A stretch of DNA of 64,000 bases from Chloracidobacterium sp. GTDB taxonomy: Bacteria; Acidobacteriota; Blastocatellia; Pyrinomonadales; Pyrinomonadaceae. The notes beneath the pieces are model-generated. The model was given only the letters and a program-made list of their open reading frames with translations. It was not told the DNA's origin and did not search any database. The stretch lies in contig JADJJY010000001.1 of assembly GCA_016706275.1 (NCBI GenBank), positions 806,001 through 870,000 of the forward strand. Reading direction: 5' to 3'. This document shows positions 16,859 through 25,967 of this stretch, piece after piece (within the stretch, counting starts at the first letter, position 1; each line of letters begins with the position of its first letter). Made by a program: the position numbers and the translations under genes.

Positions 16859-18370
16859 ATGACCGAACCAATACTAACTGCTAAAAAAGACGCAACGCCA
16901 AATGGTGAATATTATCTACTGCCGCAGATGTCCAACCGACACGGCGTTATTACCGGTGCGACCGGCACGGGAAAAACCGTTACGCTGCAACGACTGGCCG
17001 AGGGCTTTAGCTCACGCGGCGTGCCAGTCTTTATGGCAGATATCAAGGGCGACCTGACCGGCTGCACACAGGCCGGCGGCGGTAACCCAAAGATAGATGC
17101 GCGTAATACTCAACTCGGCATCACGCCTGTTTTTGAGGGCTTTCCGGCGACGGTTTGGGATGTTTTTGGGAAACAGGGCCATCCGCTGCGGGCGACCGTT
17201 AGCGAAATGGGGCCGCTGCTCATCGCACGCCTGTTGCAGCTAAACGATACGCAAGAGGGCGTCCTGTCGATCGCTTTCAAATACGCTGACGATAACGGCC
17301 TGATGCTGATCGACCTCAAAGATCTCCAATCACTGATGATGCATGTCGGTGAAAACGCCGACCAGCTCACGCTGCAATACGGTAATGTTTCGACGGCGTC
17401 GGTTGGTGCGATCCAACGCGGATTGCTGCAGATCGATGAGCAGGGCGGCGATCTTTTCTTTGGCGAACCAGCGGTCAGGCTCGATGACTTTATGCAAAGC
17501 GTCGGCGGCAAGGGCGTGCTCAATCTCCTTGCGGCCGATCAGCTTATACAGGCGCCAAAACTCTATTCGACCTTCCTCCTGTGGCTTTTGAGCGAGCTTT
17601 TTGAATCACTGCCGGAGGCCGGCGACCTCGAAAAGCCAAAACTCGTGTTCTTTTTTGACGAAGCCCATCTTCTTTTTACAGATGCACCGCAGGCTCTCGT
17701 GGATAAGGTCGAGCAAGTTGTTCGACTCATCCGTTCCAAAGGCGTTGGCGTTTATTTTGTAACACAAAACCCGGCTGATATTCCCGAAAAGGTATTGGCT
17801 CAGCTCGGCAACCGCGTCCAGCACGCTCTGCGGGCTTACACTCCACAGGAGCAAAAAGGCGTCCGTGCAGCCGCGTCGTCGTTCCGCGTCAATCCGGCTC
17901 TCGACACCGAGACGGTCATCACCGAGCTTGGCGTCGGCGAAGTTTTGATCTCTACACTCGATGAAAAAGGCGTACCGACGATGGTTGACCGTGCGTTTGT
18001 CGTGCCGCCGGTCGGACACATTGGGCCGATCACGCCGGAGCAACGCGCAGCATTGATCGCAAATTCGCTCGTCGCGGGAGCTTATGAAACGCCGATCGAT
18101 CGCGAATCTGCGTTCGAAATGCTCAAGGTCAAAAACGACGCAAAGATGGCAGAAATGCAGCAAGCCGCTGAGGCCGAAGCAGTAGCAAAACAAGAGAAAG
18201 AGCAAGAAAAAGCGGAGCGTTCGGCTGCACGGGCACCCGATACCGTCTGGGAATCCATCGGAAAAAGTGCTGTCAGATCGGCTACGAGCAGCATTGGACG
18301 TTCACTAGGGACAAAACTTGTTCGCGGCGTGTTGGGCGGCCTGTTAGGTGGCAAGAAAAGTTGGTTTTGA
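16859..18370 (+). CDS. HerA-like ATPase, DUF853 family
   Basis: A 503-residue P-loop ATPase of the HerA/FtsK superfamily, DUF853 (YjgR) branch. Walker A is GATGTGKT, Walker B is KLVFFFDEAHLLF, and the RSKGVGVYFVTQNPADIP stretch is the sensor region typical of the branch. An Ala/Glu/Lys-rich coiled segment (about residues 420-455) leads to a Gly/Leu-rich C-terminus ending in GGLLGGKKSWF. HerA proteins process DNA ends with NurA, but DUF853 proteins lack a known partner and none is encoded here. Confidence 0.85.
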   Translation: MTEPILTAKKDATPNGEYYLLPQMSNRHGVITGATGTGKTVTLQRLAEGFSSRGVPVFMADIKGDLTGCTQAGGGNPKIDARNTQLGITPVFEGFPATVWDVFGKQGHPLRATVSEMGPLLIARLLQLNDTQEGVLSIAFKYADDNGLMLIDLKDLQSLMMHVGENADQLTLQYGNVSTASVGAIQRGLLQIDEQGGDLFFGEPAVRLDDFMQSVGGKGVLNLLAADQLIQAPKLYSTFLLWLLSELFESLPEAGDLEKPKLVFFFDEAHLLFTDAPQALVDKVEQVVRLIRSKGVGVYFVTQNPADIPEKVLAQLGNRVQHALRAYTPQEQKGVRAAASSFRVNPALDTETVITELGVGEVLISTLDEKGVPTMVDRAFVVPPVGHIGPITPEQRAALIANSLVAGAYETPIDRESAFEMLKVKNDAKMAEMQQAAEAEAVAKQEKEQEKAERSAARAPDTVWESIGKSAVRSATSSIGRSLGTKLVRGVLGGLLGGKKSWF

Positions 18371-18507
18371 CCTCTGCTTGGTCGGGGCTTGCAAAGCTTT
18401 CACTTTGAACAACGCTATATTTTTACCGGGGGCATTTTGTGACACGGAACTCGGGTTAGGCAAACTTGTGTCTGCAGTGCGTCGGACAAAATAGTAAACT
18501 GCCCTAA

Positions 18508-19959
18508 ATGAAAGTACTTCTCACAGGTGCCAATGGTTACATCGGAAAGCGGCTATTACCGCTTCTGATCAACCGGGGTTGCGAGGTGGTCTGTGCAGTG
18601 AGGGATAAAAACAGATTCCCCCGCGATGGCTTTTATGCACACCCTAACGTCAAAATTCTCGAAATTGACTTTCTAGCAGACGTTTCGCCAGACGAGATGT
18701 TGCTCGATATCGATGCGGCATACTATTTGATACATTCGATGAGTGACGACGACTCGTCTGGATTTGAAAAGCTAGAGGAAACTGCCGCGTCAAACTTCGT
18801 TAAGTTGATAGACCAAACATCGACAAATCAGATCATCTATCTCGGCGGGATCACCAACGAAAAAATACTCTCGAAACACCTCGCATCTAGGAAGAAAGTT
18901 GACGAGATCCTGCGTACGAGCAGGGTTCCTGTGACGTCGCTGAAGGCCGCGATAATCGTCGGTTCGGGTAGTTCTTCGTTCGAGATCATCCGCGATCTGG
19001 CCGAAAAGCTCCCGATAATGATCACGCCTAAATGGCTGAATACAAAGACCCAACCGATCGCGATCCGAAACGTGCTCGAATATCTCACCGGCGTCCTGCA
19101 ACGCGAGGACACCTATGGCCGATCATATGACATCGGCGGCCCAGACGTAATGACGTACAAGGAGATGCTCCTTCAATTCGCCGAGGTCCGCGGTCTGAAA
19201 CGATATATTTTTACAGTGCCGATCATGACGCCAAAGCTGTCGTCGTATTGGCTGTATTTTGTCACGAGCACGTCCTATCGGCTCGCGGTTAATCTGGTCA
19301 ATAGTATGAAGGTCGAGGTCATCGCCGAACCGAACGATCTGGGCAAGCGGCTTGGTATCGAACCGATGACCTACAGACAGGCGGTCAACCTCGCTTTTCA
19401 AAAGATCGGCCAGAACAGTGTGGTCTCAAGCTGGAAAGATTCGCTTGTTTCGAGCTATCGAGACAATTCTTTGCGCGAGCATTTAGAGGTACCCGTAAAC
19501 GGTTGTTTTGTTGACGAACGGATCGTACCGATCACGACCGATGTCAATCAGGTGCTGGACAATATCTGGTCTATCGGGGGAAAACGCGGTTGGTATTACG
19601 CAAATTGGCTCTGGTCGATCCGCGGCGTTATGGATAAGGTGTTTGGCGGTGTCGGGCTCCGCCGCGGCCGGACCAACATTAACGCGATCTACGCGGGGGA
19701 CACTCTCGATTTCTGGCGGGTACTGGTTGCTGACAAGGCGGAAAAAAGGCTTTTGCTTTTCGCCGAAATGAAACTACCGGGTGAAGCCTGGCTTGAATTA
19801 CTGATCGTTTGCAAAAACGGCCAACATGTACTCAAACAAACAGCGACCTTTCGTCCCAAGGGGCTGCTTGGCCGCCTATACTGGTATTTCGTCTTACCGT
19901 TTCATTTCTTTGTATTCCAAGGCATGGCAGAAAATATCGTCAAATTTAAACCGTCCTAG
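18508..19959 (+). CDS. SDR-type NAD(P)-binding protein with DUF2867 domain
   Basis: A 483-residue protein. The N-terminal 290 residues form an atypical short-chain-dehydrogenase fold with the TGANGYIG dinucleotide-binding loop and AYYLIHSMSDDD after the fourth strand. The C-terminal part (from about residue 325) is DUF2867, with RGWYYANWLWSIRGVMDK and the hydrophobic ending LYWYFVLPFHFFVFQGM. The family acts on lipid or quinone-like substrates in some predictions, but none is proven. It ends six bases before the convergent NamZ-like gene. Confidence 0.8.
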   Translation: MKVLLTGANGYIGKRLLPLLINRGCEVVCAVRDKNRFPRDGFYAHPNVKILEIDFLADVSPDEMLLDIDAAYYLIHSMSDDDSSGFEKLEETAASNFVKLIDQTSTNQIIYLGGITNEKILSKHLASRKKVDEILRTSRVPVTSLKAAIIVGSGSSSFEIIRDLAEKLPIMITPKWLNTKTQPIAIRNVLEYLTGVLQREDTYGRSYDIGGPDVMTYKEMLLQFAEVRGLKRYIFTVPIMTPKLSSYWLYFVTSTSYRLAVNLVNSMKVEVIAEPNDLGKRLGIEPMTYRQAVNLAFQKIGQNSVVSSWKDSLVSSYRDNSLREHLEVPVNGCFVDERIVPITTDVNQVLDNIWSIGGKRGWYYANWLWSIRGVMDKVFGGVGLRRGRTNINAIYAGDTLDFWRVLVADKAEKRLLLFAEMKLPGEAWLELLIVCKNGQHVLKQTATFRPKGLLGRLYWYFVLPFHFFVFQGMAENIVKFKPS

Positions 19960-19965
19960 CCCCAT

Positions 19966-21141
19966 TTAATAAAGCAAAAATGGCGTACGTGCTTGGCCAA
20001 AAGTCTCAAGGCCGGAGATCCAATCTGCTGCGATCTCGTTCAATGCAACGCCGCTTTCGATCTGCTTGCGGATCTTGTCCGTGCCGCAGACGATGTCCAT
20101 CGGGTTGCGGCCAAATTCGTATTCATAGTCATTTTGCCGCCATTGGAATTTGTCGGGGTACATGTCATGGGCGGTTTTTACCATCGCTACGCCGACGATC
20201 ACAGGGGTAAAAATCTTCCTATTGGTAACGTGGATCTGAACGCCGGAGCAAGTTTCACCGGCAAACTCAGAGAACCACGGCTCGAAGTAGGCGTGGCGGA
20301 ATTTTACTCCGGGAAAGTTGAACGCATTCAGGGTCTCGGCCCATGCTTTGCCGTCGATGTAAGGAGCCCCGTTAAGTTCAAAAGGTTTTGTCGTGCCACG
20401 TCCTTCGCTTAGCTCTGTGCCTTCGAGATAGACCGTCGCCGGAAAGACGACGCAGGTGTCGATCGTGGGAATATTGGGCGAAGGCAGTATCCACGGCAGG
20501 CCGGTTTCCTCAAACCACATCTCGCGGTTCCAGCCGGTCATCTCGACTACTTCAAGGTCGCAGTTGATGTTCCAGTGCTCATTGAACATTCGTGCCATCT
20601 CGCCGATCGTCATGCCCGGCCGCGTGGGCAACTCAAATTGACCGACGAATGACGTAAATTCCATTTCGGTAACATTACCCTCGACGGCGACGCCGTTGAT
20701 CGGGTTTGGCCGGTCGCAGACGATCACCTTTTTACCGTACTTGGCAGCGGCGATCATACAGTTCGCCATCGTATAGGTATACGTATAGATGCGGCAGCCA
20801 ACATCTTGTAGATCGACGACAAAGGTGTCGATCTCGTCGCACATCTTCTCGGTCGGGATACGCGTTTCGCTATAGAGCGAATAGATCATCTTGCCGGTCC
20901 GCGTGTCGCGAACGTGCGGCGTTTCGATCATGTTGTACTGAACGTCCCCGCGAATGCCGTGCTGCGGGCCGAAATATGCCGTGACGTTGATCACATCATT
21001 AGCCTCAAACGCGTCGGCAACATGAGCAAAACTGTCCGGCAATACAGACGCAGGATTGCAGACGAGGCCGATACGCTGGCCTTTTAAGATTTCCACTTTT
21101 TCGGTGAGGAGGCGTTCGACGCCGAGATGGGTTCTGGTCAT
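19966..21141 (-). CDS. namZ: DUF1343 protein, exo-beta-N-acetylmuramidase NamZ-like
   Basis: A 391-residue protein of the DUF1343 family, whose characterised members (NamZ) release N-acetylmuramic acid from the ends of peptidoglycan fragments. The conserved GLVCNPASV, FGPQHGIRGD, VDLQDVGCRIYTYTYTM and DRPNPING segments are present, as is the C-terminal WISGLETF. I chose the ATG at 21141: the alternative at 21168 would read through the arm of a long inverted repeat. No signal peptide is apparent with this start, so a cytoplasmic recycling role is possible. Confidence 0.85.
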   Translation of the reverse strand: MTRTHLGVERLLTEKVEILKGQRIGLVCNPASVLPDSFAHVADAFEANDVINVTAYFGPQHGIRGDVQYNMIETPHVRDTRTGKMIYSLYSETRIPTEKMCDEIDTFVVDLQDVGCRIYTYTYTMANCMIAAAKYGKKVIVCDRPNPINGVAVEGNVTEMEFTSFVGQFELPTRPGMTIGEMARMFNEHWNINCDLEVVEMTGWNREMWFEETGLPWILPSPNIPTIDTCVVFPATVYLEGTELSEGRGTTKPFELNGAPYIDGKAWAETLNAFNFPGVKFRHAYFEPWFSEFAGETCSGVQIHVTNRKIFTPVIVGVAMVKTAHDMYPDKFQWRQNDYEYEFGRNPMDIVCGTDKIRKQIESGVALNEIAADWISGLETFGQARTPFLLY

Positions 21142-21153
21142 ATTAAAAGCATC

Positions 21154-21226
21154 AACCGCGAAACACACGTAAGATACTAAAAGTTAAATACAACTCATTT
21201 TAGTCTCTTTCGCGAATTTCGCGGTT
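21154..21226. repeat. Long intergenic inverted repeat (namZ-DUF1508)
   Basis: Perfect 10-bp arms AACCGCGAAA (21154-21163) and TTTCGCGGTT (21217-21226) stand 53 bases apart, the same plan as the repeats near 12.3, 23.2 and 27.5 kb. A partial copy of the right arm and its flank (TTTCGCGGTTtAGCG) recurs at 33966-33980. Confidence 0.7.
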
Positions 21227-21242
21227 AGCGTTTTTCTAAATA

Positions 21243-21572
21243 TTAGGCTTCGACGGTCGGGGCTCCTGGAGCGTTTGATTTGACCGAAGCGATGCCATTT
21301 TCCATAGCAGCGGCTGATTCGTACATTTCGCTCTTACCGATGACCTGGCCGTTGCTCGCCTTTAGATTGAAATACGGCTTGCCGTTCGACGATTCTTTAC
21401 GCTCGTAGCGGCCATCGTCGCCGGCATTTTTTGAAACCGACTCAATGCCGTTCTCAGCGGCTGATTTTGATTCGTACATCTCTGACGAGAGGATGATCTG
21501 GCCGTTACCTGCCTTGAGGTTAAAATGATATTTACCGTTACTTGATGTTTTTAATTCAAATTTTCCTGCCAT
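21243..21572 (-). CDS. YegP-like protein, two DUF1508 repeats
   Basis: A 109-residue protein made of two DUF1508 repeats (residues about 3-50 and 53-100). Each has the pattern F/Y-E-x-K-x-SSNGK-x-(Y/H)FNLKA-NGQ-I and ends SEMYES-AA-NGI-SV. E. coli YegP is the same size; the function is unknown, though the family is linked to stress survival in some reports. AAGGAGA precedes the ATG. It lies between NamZ and the sdh operon on the same strand. Confidence 0.88.
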   Translation of the reverse strand: MAGKFELKTSSNGKYHFNLKAGNGQIILSSEMYESKSAAENGIESVSKNAGDDGRYERKESSNGKPYFNLKASNGQVIGKSEMYESAAAMENGIASVKSNAPGAPTVEA

Positions 21573-21665
21573 TTTCTTTCTCCTTTGTGTGATGCCTTAG
21601 GTAATAAAATACGTATCGTATAGCGAATAAAATATCGCACAGGTTTGCCCGTGTGGCAACCTATG

Positions 21666-22145
21666 CTATTCAAGAAAATCGTGCGGCATATCGCGTGGTG
21701 CAAGTGCATTGGTCTTGATCACGCGGGCACAGCCATTCCAACGGAGGATCGCGTCGTCGTTACCGACAGGCCGCATAGCCTCGGCCGTTTCAAAACAATC
21801 CATCGCCTGCCGAAACAGTTCGTATGCCCCGACTCCATTCTTGTGAAGCGTCGCTTTGGCCCGACGCTCGTACATGATGCCGGTGTAATAGCTGCGCGAA
21901 TAATCGTCCTTGATCCGCGTCAGATACTCAGCAACGCGGGCATCGCCGACAGCGTAATCTTTGCCAAAACGGTCGCTCATCGCGAGGACAATGTTAATTA
22001 ACGCCTCTTGATTTTCAGGCTCTATCGCGAGTATGTCGAGATAGATGCTCTCGGCCGCACCAGGCTCATTTAGCAGACGATAGCGGTTAGCTTTTTCTAA
22101 CGCCGCGGTGACCGCTTCAGGGTGTAATGGTTTTAAGTCAAACAT
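21666..22145 (-). CDS. TPR-like protein following the sdh operon
   Basis: A 159-residue soluble helical protein. ALEKANRYRLLNEPGAAESIYLDILAIEPENQEALINI is laid out as a tetratricopeptide helix pair, and the rest is helical and less regular. Its ATG lies four bases after the small membrane-protein stop, so it belongs to the sdh transcription unit. A role in assembly of the complex is possible but not shown. Confidence 0.55.
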   Translation of the reverse strand: MFDLKPLHPEAVTAALEKANRYRLLNEPGAAESIYLDILAIEPENQEALINIVLAMSDRFGKDYAVGDARVAEYLTRIKDDYSRSYYTGIMYERRAKATLHKNGVGAYELFRQAMDCFETAEAMRPVGNDDAILRWNGCARVIKTNALAPRDMPHDFLE

Positions 22146-22149
22146 AGCG

Positions 22150-22434
22150 TTAGCCTTCGCCCTTGGTCTTCGAGAATTCTCTCTCGTTTCGCCACCAATT
22201 TATGTAACCCATTATAAGCCCAAAAAGGGTCGCATGGAAAAAGAAAGTTATCCACGTGCGCGAAGCACTGAAATATTGGCCAAACGTCTGCCCCTCGTCA
22301 CGTAGAAAAAAATATCCAACAACCTGCAACACAACTGCGAAAGGCCCGCCGGTGATGATGATGCCGTCCATCAATAGAAATCGTGCAAGTCCGCGTCCGC
22401 GTTTTATCGCCCAGTCGGCTTCGGAATATTTCAT
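22150..22434 (-). CDS. Small two-helix membrane protein coupled to sdhB
   Basis: A 94-residue protein with two hydrophobic segments, roughly residues 20-45 and 62-82 (HATLFGLIMGYINWW). Its ATG overlaps the sdhB stop (ATGA), so the two are translationally coupled. I do not recognise a family. Position and size suggest an accessory membrane subunit of the succinate dehydrogenase, as small extra subunits are known in mycobacterial complexes; this is inference from context. Confidence 0.5.
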   Translation of the reverse strand: MKYSEADWAIKRGRGLARFLLMDGIIITGGPFAVVLQVVGYFFLRDEGQTFGQYFSASRTWITFFFHATLFGLIMGYINWWRNEREFSKTKGEG

Positions 22435-23174
22435 TTTTTTCGAAACAGCTTGACCAGTCTTTTTAACGGGTCGTAATACTCATCAACAACGCGTTCCTTG
22501 AGCGGAATGATCGCGTTATCGGTGATCGTAATATGCTCGGGGCAGACCTTTGTGCAGCATTTTGTGATGTTGCAATAGCCGATGCCGTGCATGTCTTTGA
22601 GGTCGCCGGTACGATCCTCGGTGTCGAGCGGGTGCATCTCGAGAGCGGCGGCATAAACAAGAAACCGAGGGCCGATAAACTCTTCGTGCTTGTTGTGGTC
22701 ACGCAAAACGTGACACACATCCTGACAGAGAAAACACTCGATACATTTTCGAAACTCCTGCACGCGGTCAACGTCTTCTTGCAGCATCCGCCAGGTGCCA
22801 TCCTCGGCGTCGGGAGCACGCGGCTTGAATTTCTTGATGCGTTTTTTGACCTCGTAATTCCACGACACATCTGCGATGAGATCTTTTACGGCTGGGAAGG
22901 CTCGGATCGGTTCGATCGTCACTGGCTGGTCGAGCGGGATGGTGTCGAGCCGCGTCATGCACATCAGTTTTGGCATGCCGTTGATCTCGGCTGAGCACGA
23001 ACCACATTTCCCCGCTTTGCAGTTCCAGCGGCAAGCGAGATCCGGAGCCGATTCGGCCTGTATCTGATGGACGGCGTCGAGCACGACCATGCCTTCGCTG
23101 ACCTCGGTCTGGTAGTCAACCATCTCTGCCGTCTCACGCCCGCCGCGTCTGATGCTAAATGTTGCTTTTTTCAT
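22431..23174 (-). CDS. sdhB: Succinate dehydrogenase/fumarate reductase iron-sulfur subunit
   Basis: A 247-residue iron-sulfur subunit passing electrons from the flavoprotein to the membrane quinone site. The [2Fe-2S] ligands are Cys52, Cys57, Cys60 and Cys72 (CKAGKCGSC and KLMC). The two C-terminal clusters are held by CIECFLCQDVCH and by CNITKCCTKVCPEH. The gene is separated from sdhA by a 78-base gap filled by a long inverted repeat, and it overlaps the next small membrane gene by four bases. Long N-terminal spacing and Cys pattern fit the Sdh1-type enzymes of Actinobacteria. Confidence 0.93.
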   Translation of the reverse strand: MKKATFSIRRGGRETAEMVDYQTEVSEGMVVLDAVHQIQAESAPDLACRWNCKAGKCGSCSAEINGMPKLMCMTRLDTIPLDQPVTIEPIRAFPAVKDLIADVSWNYEVKKRIKKFKPRAPDAEDGTWRMLQEDVDRVQEFRKCIECFLCQDVCHVLRDHNKHEEFIGPRFLVYAAALEMHPLDTEDRTGDLKDMHGIGYCNITKCCTKVCPEHITITDNAIIPLKERVVDEYYDPLKRLVKLFRKK

Positions 23175-23183
23175 AAGAATTTA

Positions 23184-23243
23184 GCCACGAATGAAACGAA
23201 TTACAAAACTGGTTCTATTCGTGCCATTCGTGTAATTCGTGGC
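23184..23243. repeat. Long intergenic inverted repeat (sdhA-sdhB)
   Basis: Perfect 9-bp arms GCCACGAAT (23184-23192) and ATTCGTGGC (23235-23243) enclose further imperfect pairing. It lies inside the sdh operon, so a folded hairpin could affect the sdhA:sdhB message ratio. Confidence 0.7.
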
Positions 23244-23252
23244 AAAACTTTC

Positions 23253-25064
23253 TTATCCCATTTCTTCGATCACTTCTTTCAAATAATCCGGCATTTCGGG
23301 AATCGGGTTCTTTGAGATCTCCATCCCACCGCCCTCGGATTTTTTGAGCGAATAGTTAAATTTGGCAAACTCAGGATCCTTGCCCGGAAAATCTTCGCGA
23401 AAATGCCCGCCGCGGCTCTCTTTTCGTTCGATTGCGGCTCTCGCGATCGCCTCCGAAACGACCAGCAGATTGTGCAGGTCAAGTGCCGTATGCCAGCCGG
23501 GGTTGAAATCGATATTGCCCGGAACAAAGGTTCGAGCCGCACGGCTTTTCAGCGCGTCGAGTCCATTAAGAGCCTCGACCATCTCGTCGTGCTGGCGGAC
23601 GATGCCGACATTTGCCTGCATCATTTCCTGTAGGTCGTGCTGGATCGTATACGGATTTTCACCGCCATCGCGATCAAAAGGTTCGAGAGCGGCTTTGGCT
23701 GTTTGTTCGATCGCCGCGTTGTCGAGCGTACCGTGGCCGTTCTCTTTGGCAAAGATCGCGGCGTGTTCGCCCGCACGCTTGCCGAAGACGATCAGGTCCG
23801 AAAGCGAGTTGCCGCCGAGGCGGTTGGCACCGTTGATGCCGGCCGCGCATTCGCCGGCCGCAAACAGTCCCGGAACCGTCGATTCCTGAGTGTCCGCGTT
23901 AACACGGATGCCGCCCATGACGTAGTGCGTCGTCGGGCCGACCTCCATCGGCGTGGTCGTGATATCGAGATTAGCGAGCTGTTTGAATTGGTGATACATA
24001 CTCGGCAATTTCTTTTTAATGTGCTCGGGAGCGTCTTTGATCTTTTCTTTGATCCACGCGATGTCGAGATAAACGCCACCATGCGGCGAACCGCGTCCCG
24101 CCTTGACCTCGCGCATGATACAGCGGGCGACGTGATCGCGTGTCAGCAATTCAGGCGGCCGACGGGCGTTTTTATCGCCGGTGACATATCGCCAACCTTC
24201 TTCTTCGGTGTCGCTAGTCTGATCTTTGTAATTGTCCGGTATGTCGTCGAACATAAAGCGCTTGCCTTCGCTGTTACGCAAAATGCCGCCTTCGCCGCGA
24301 ACTCCCTCGGTCACCAAAATACCGCGAACGCTCGGCGGCCAGACCATGCCGGTCGGGTGGAACTGGATAAATTCCATATCGATCAGCTCGGCCCCGGCGT
24401 CGTATGCGAGAGCGTGACCATCGCCCGTGCCTTCCCAACTATTCGACGTGATCTTGTAAGCTCGCCCAATACCGCCGGTCGCGAGAATGACGGCTTTAGC
24501 TTTGTAGATTCGAAAGCGTCCGTGCTCTCTTTCATAAGCAAGACAGCCAACGACGCGGTCACCGTCTTTCAGTAAGCTGAGAACGGTGACCTCCATGTAG
24601 ACCTCGATGCCCTGATGGATGCCGTGGTCCTGGAGCGTGCGGATAAGTTCGAGTCCGGTTCGGTCGCCGACGTGTGCGAGACGCGGATAGCGGTGGCCGC
24701 CAAAGTTTCGCTGGTTGATGCGGCCATCTTTCGTCCGGTCAAACACCGCTCCCCAACTCTCAAGTTCGCGGACGCGATCCGGAGCCTCTTTGGCGTGCAG
24801 CTCTGCCATCCGCCAGTTGTTCACATACTGGCCGCCGCGCATCGTGTCGGAAAAATGGACTTTCCAGTTGTCGCGATCGTCGTTGTGGCCCATCGCCGCC
24901 GCCATGCCGCCCTCGGCCATGACGGTGTGGGCTTTGCCAAGCAAAGACTTGCAGATCAGGCCGACCGAAACGCCGGAACCGGAAGCCTCAATAGCCGCCC
25001 GCAAACCGGCACCACCGGCACCGATGACTATAACGTCGTGTTCAAATGTTGGGTAATCAGTCAT
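23253..25064 (-). CDS. sdhA: Succinate dehydrogenase/fumarate reductase flavoprotein subunit
   Basis: A 603-residue flavoprotein that oxidises succinate to fumarate (or the reverse). The FAD-binding GAGGAG motif is at residues 15-20. His46 in KAHTVMAEGG is at the position of the covalent FAD attachment. The substrate region (EFIQFHPTGM, VTEGVRGEGG) and the second FAD contact (GLFAAGECAAGINGANRLGGNSL) are intact. The frame runs upstream to 25148, but the ATG at 25064 overlaps the sdhC stop as TAATG, which fits coupled translation. Confidence 0.95.
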   Translation of the reverse strand: MTDYPTFEHDVIVIGAGGAGLRAAIEASGSGVSVGLICKSLLGKAHTVMAEGGMAAAMGHNDDRDNWKVHFSDTMRGGQYVNNWRMAELHAKEAPDRVRELESWGAVFDRTKDGRINQRNFGGHRYPRLAHVGDRTGLELIRTLQDHGIHQGIEVYMEVTVLSLLKDGDRVVGCLAYEREHGRFRIYKAKAVILATGGIGRAYKITSNSWEGTGDGHALAYDAGAELIDMEFIQFHPTGMVWPPSVRGILVTEGVRGEGGILRNSEGKRFMFDDIPDNYKDQTSDTEEEGWRYVTGDKNARRPPELLTRDHVARCIMREVKAGRGSPHGGVYLDIAWIKEKIKDAPEHIKKKLPSMYHQFKQLANLDITTTPMEVGPTTHYVMGGIRVNADTQESTVPGLFAAGECAAGINGANRLGGNSLSDLIVFGKRAGEHAAIFAKENGHGTLDNAAIEQTAKAALEPFDRDGGENPYTIQHDLQEMMQANVGIVRQHDEMVEALNGLDALKSRAARTFVPGNIDFNPGWHTALDLHNLLVVSEAIARAAIERKESRGGHFREDFPGKDPEFAKFNYSLKKSEGGGMEISKNPIPEMPDYLKEVIEEMG

Positions 25065-25879
25065 TAAAAAATTCGAAAGTCCGGCCAAATGCCCATTGAG
25101 CACATGCGTACGTAAAAATCCGAGAACCCGACCCAAAACAAACTGCACCAGGCAAAGAGCATATGCCGTGTGTTCAGACGGCTTACAAATTGATAGATCT
25201 TGTATCTCGCGGCACGCTTTGACAATTCGTCAAATCGTCCCGCGATCAGGTGCCGCAAACTGTGACACCCGAGGGTGTATGAGCCGAGCAAAATGACATT
25301 CAGGGTCAGGACGATCGTACCGACGCCAATGCCGAAATGTTTCTTGCCGTCCGGGCCGAGAAAAAACATTGCGTGAACGGCGTCGTATGCCAAGATCACC
25401 AGAAATACGAGCGCTAAATACAGAAAATATCTATGGGCATTTTGCAGGATAAGCGGAAATTTCTTTTCGCCGCGATATCCCTTACGCGGTTCTCCGACGG
25501 CACACGCGACCGGATCCGCCCAAAAGGCTTTGTAATAGGCCCCGCGATAGTAATAGCAGGTAAAACGAAATCCGCCCGGAGCCCACAATATCAGCATCGC
25601 CGGGGTCATCATCAGGATCTTTGGTATCCAGCTTGGCCAGCCTCCGAGCCACGCATGATCGGTGAGCGGTTGGCCGGCGGCCTCCCAGATGAGCGGAGAA
25701 TACATCGGCGAGATATATGGGCCAAATGAGTAATGCTGCCCTTGGAAAGCTGCCCACGTCGAATACACGATGAATGCCGAAAACCCAAGAAAAGTCAGCA
25801 CCGATGGTATCCACCACCCGTCTTTTCTCATCGTCTCGCCAAAACCGCGTCGCGTTATCTGAACCAGATTTGCCGCCAT
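25064..25879 (-). CDS. sdhC: Sdh1-type succinate dehydrogenase membrane subunit
   Basis: A 271-residue protein with about five membrane segments, larger than ordinary SdhC/SdhD. It carries conserved Cys and His residues: FTCYYYRGAYY, then DPVACAVG, then an NAHRYFLYLA segment and TLGCHSLRH. As I recall, the corresponding subunit of mycobacterial Sdh1 was reported to hold a membrane-embedded Rieske-type cluster; the residues here would suit such a cluster, but that is inference. It is the first gene of sdhC-sdhA-sdhB and replaces separate SdhC and SdhD subunits. A good promoter lies at 25926-25954. Confidence 0.8.
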   Translation of the reverse strand: MAANLVQITRRGFGETMRKDGWWIPSVLTFLGFSAFIVYSTWAAFQGQHYSFGPYISPMYSPLIWEAAGQPLTDHAWLGGWPSWIPKILMMTPAMLILWAPGGFRFTCYYYRGAYYKAFWADPVACAVGEPRKGYRGEKKFPLILQNAHRYFLYLALVFLVILAYDAVHAMFFLGPDGKKHFGIGVGTIVLTLNVILLGSYTLGCHSLRHLIAGRFDELSKRAARYKIYQFVSRLNTRHMLFAWCSLFWVGFSDFYVRMCSMGIWPDFRIF

Positions 25880-25925
25880 AAGCCGCTAATAATGCCCTTA
25901 AATTATTGCTTTGAAAACAGATATT

Positions 25926-25954
25926 GTTTTACGCGAAAACCGAGCCCAAGTCAA
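25926..25954 (-). promoter_or_regulatory. Sigma70-type promoter for the sdh operon
   Basis: On the minus strand TTGACT (25949-25954), 17 bases, then TAAAAC (25926-25931). It lies in the 88-base gap between the end of malQ and the sdhC start, pointing to sdhC. Confidence 0.6.
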
Positions 25955-25967
25955 ACAAATCCCGCGT

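Noticed and set aside
23362..24575. Long plus-strand open frames opposite sdhA
   Set aside because: They mirror the codon pattern of sdhA and lack ribosome sites and family features.
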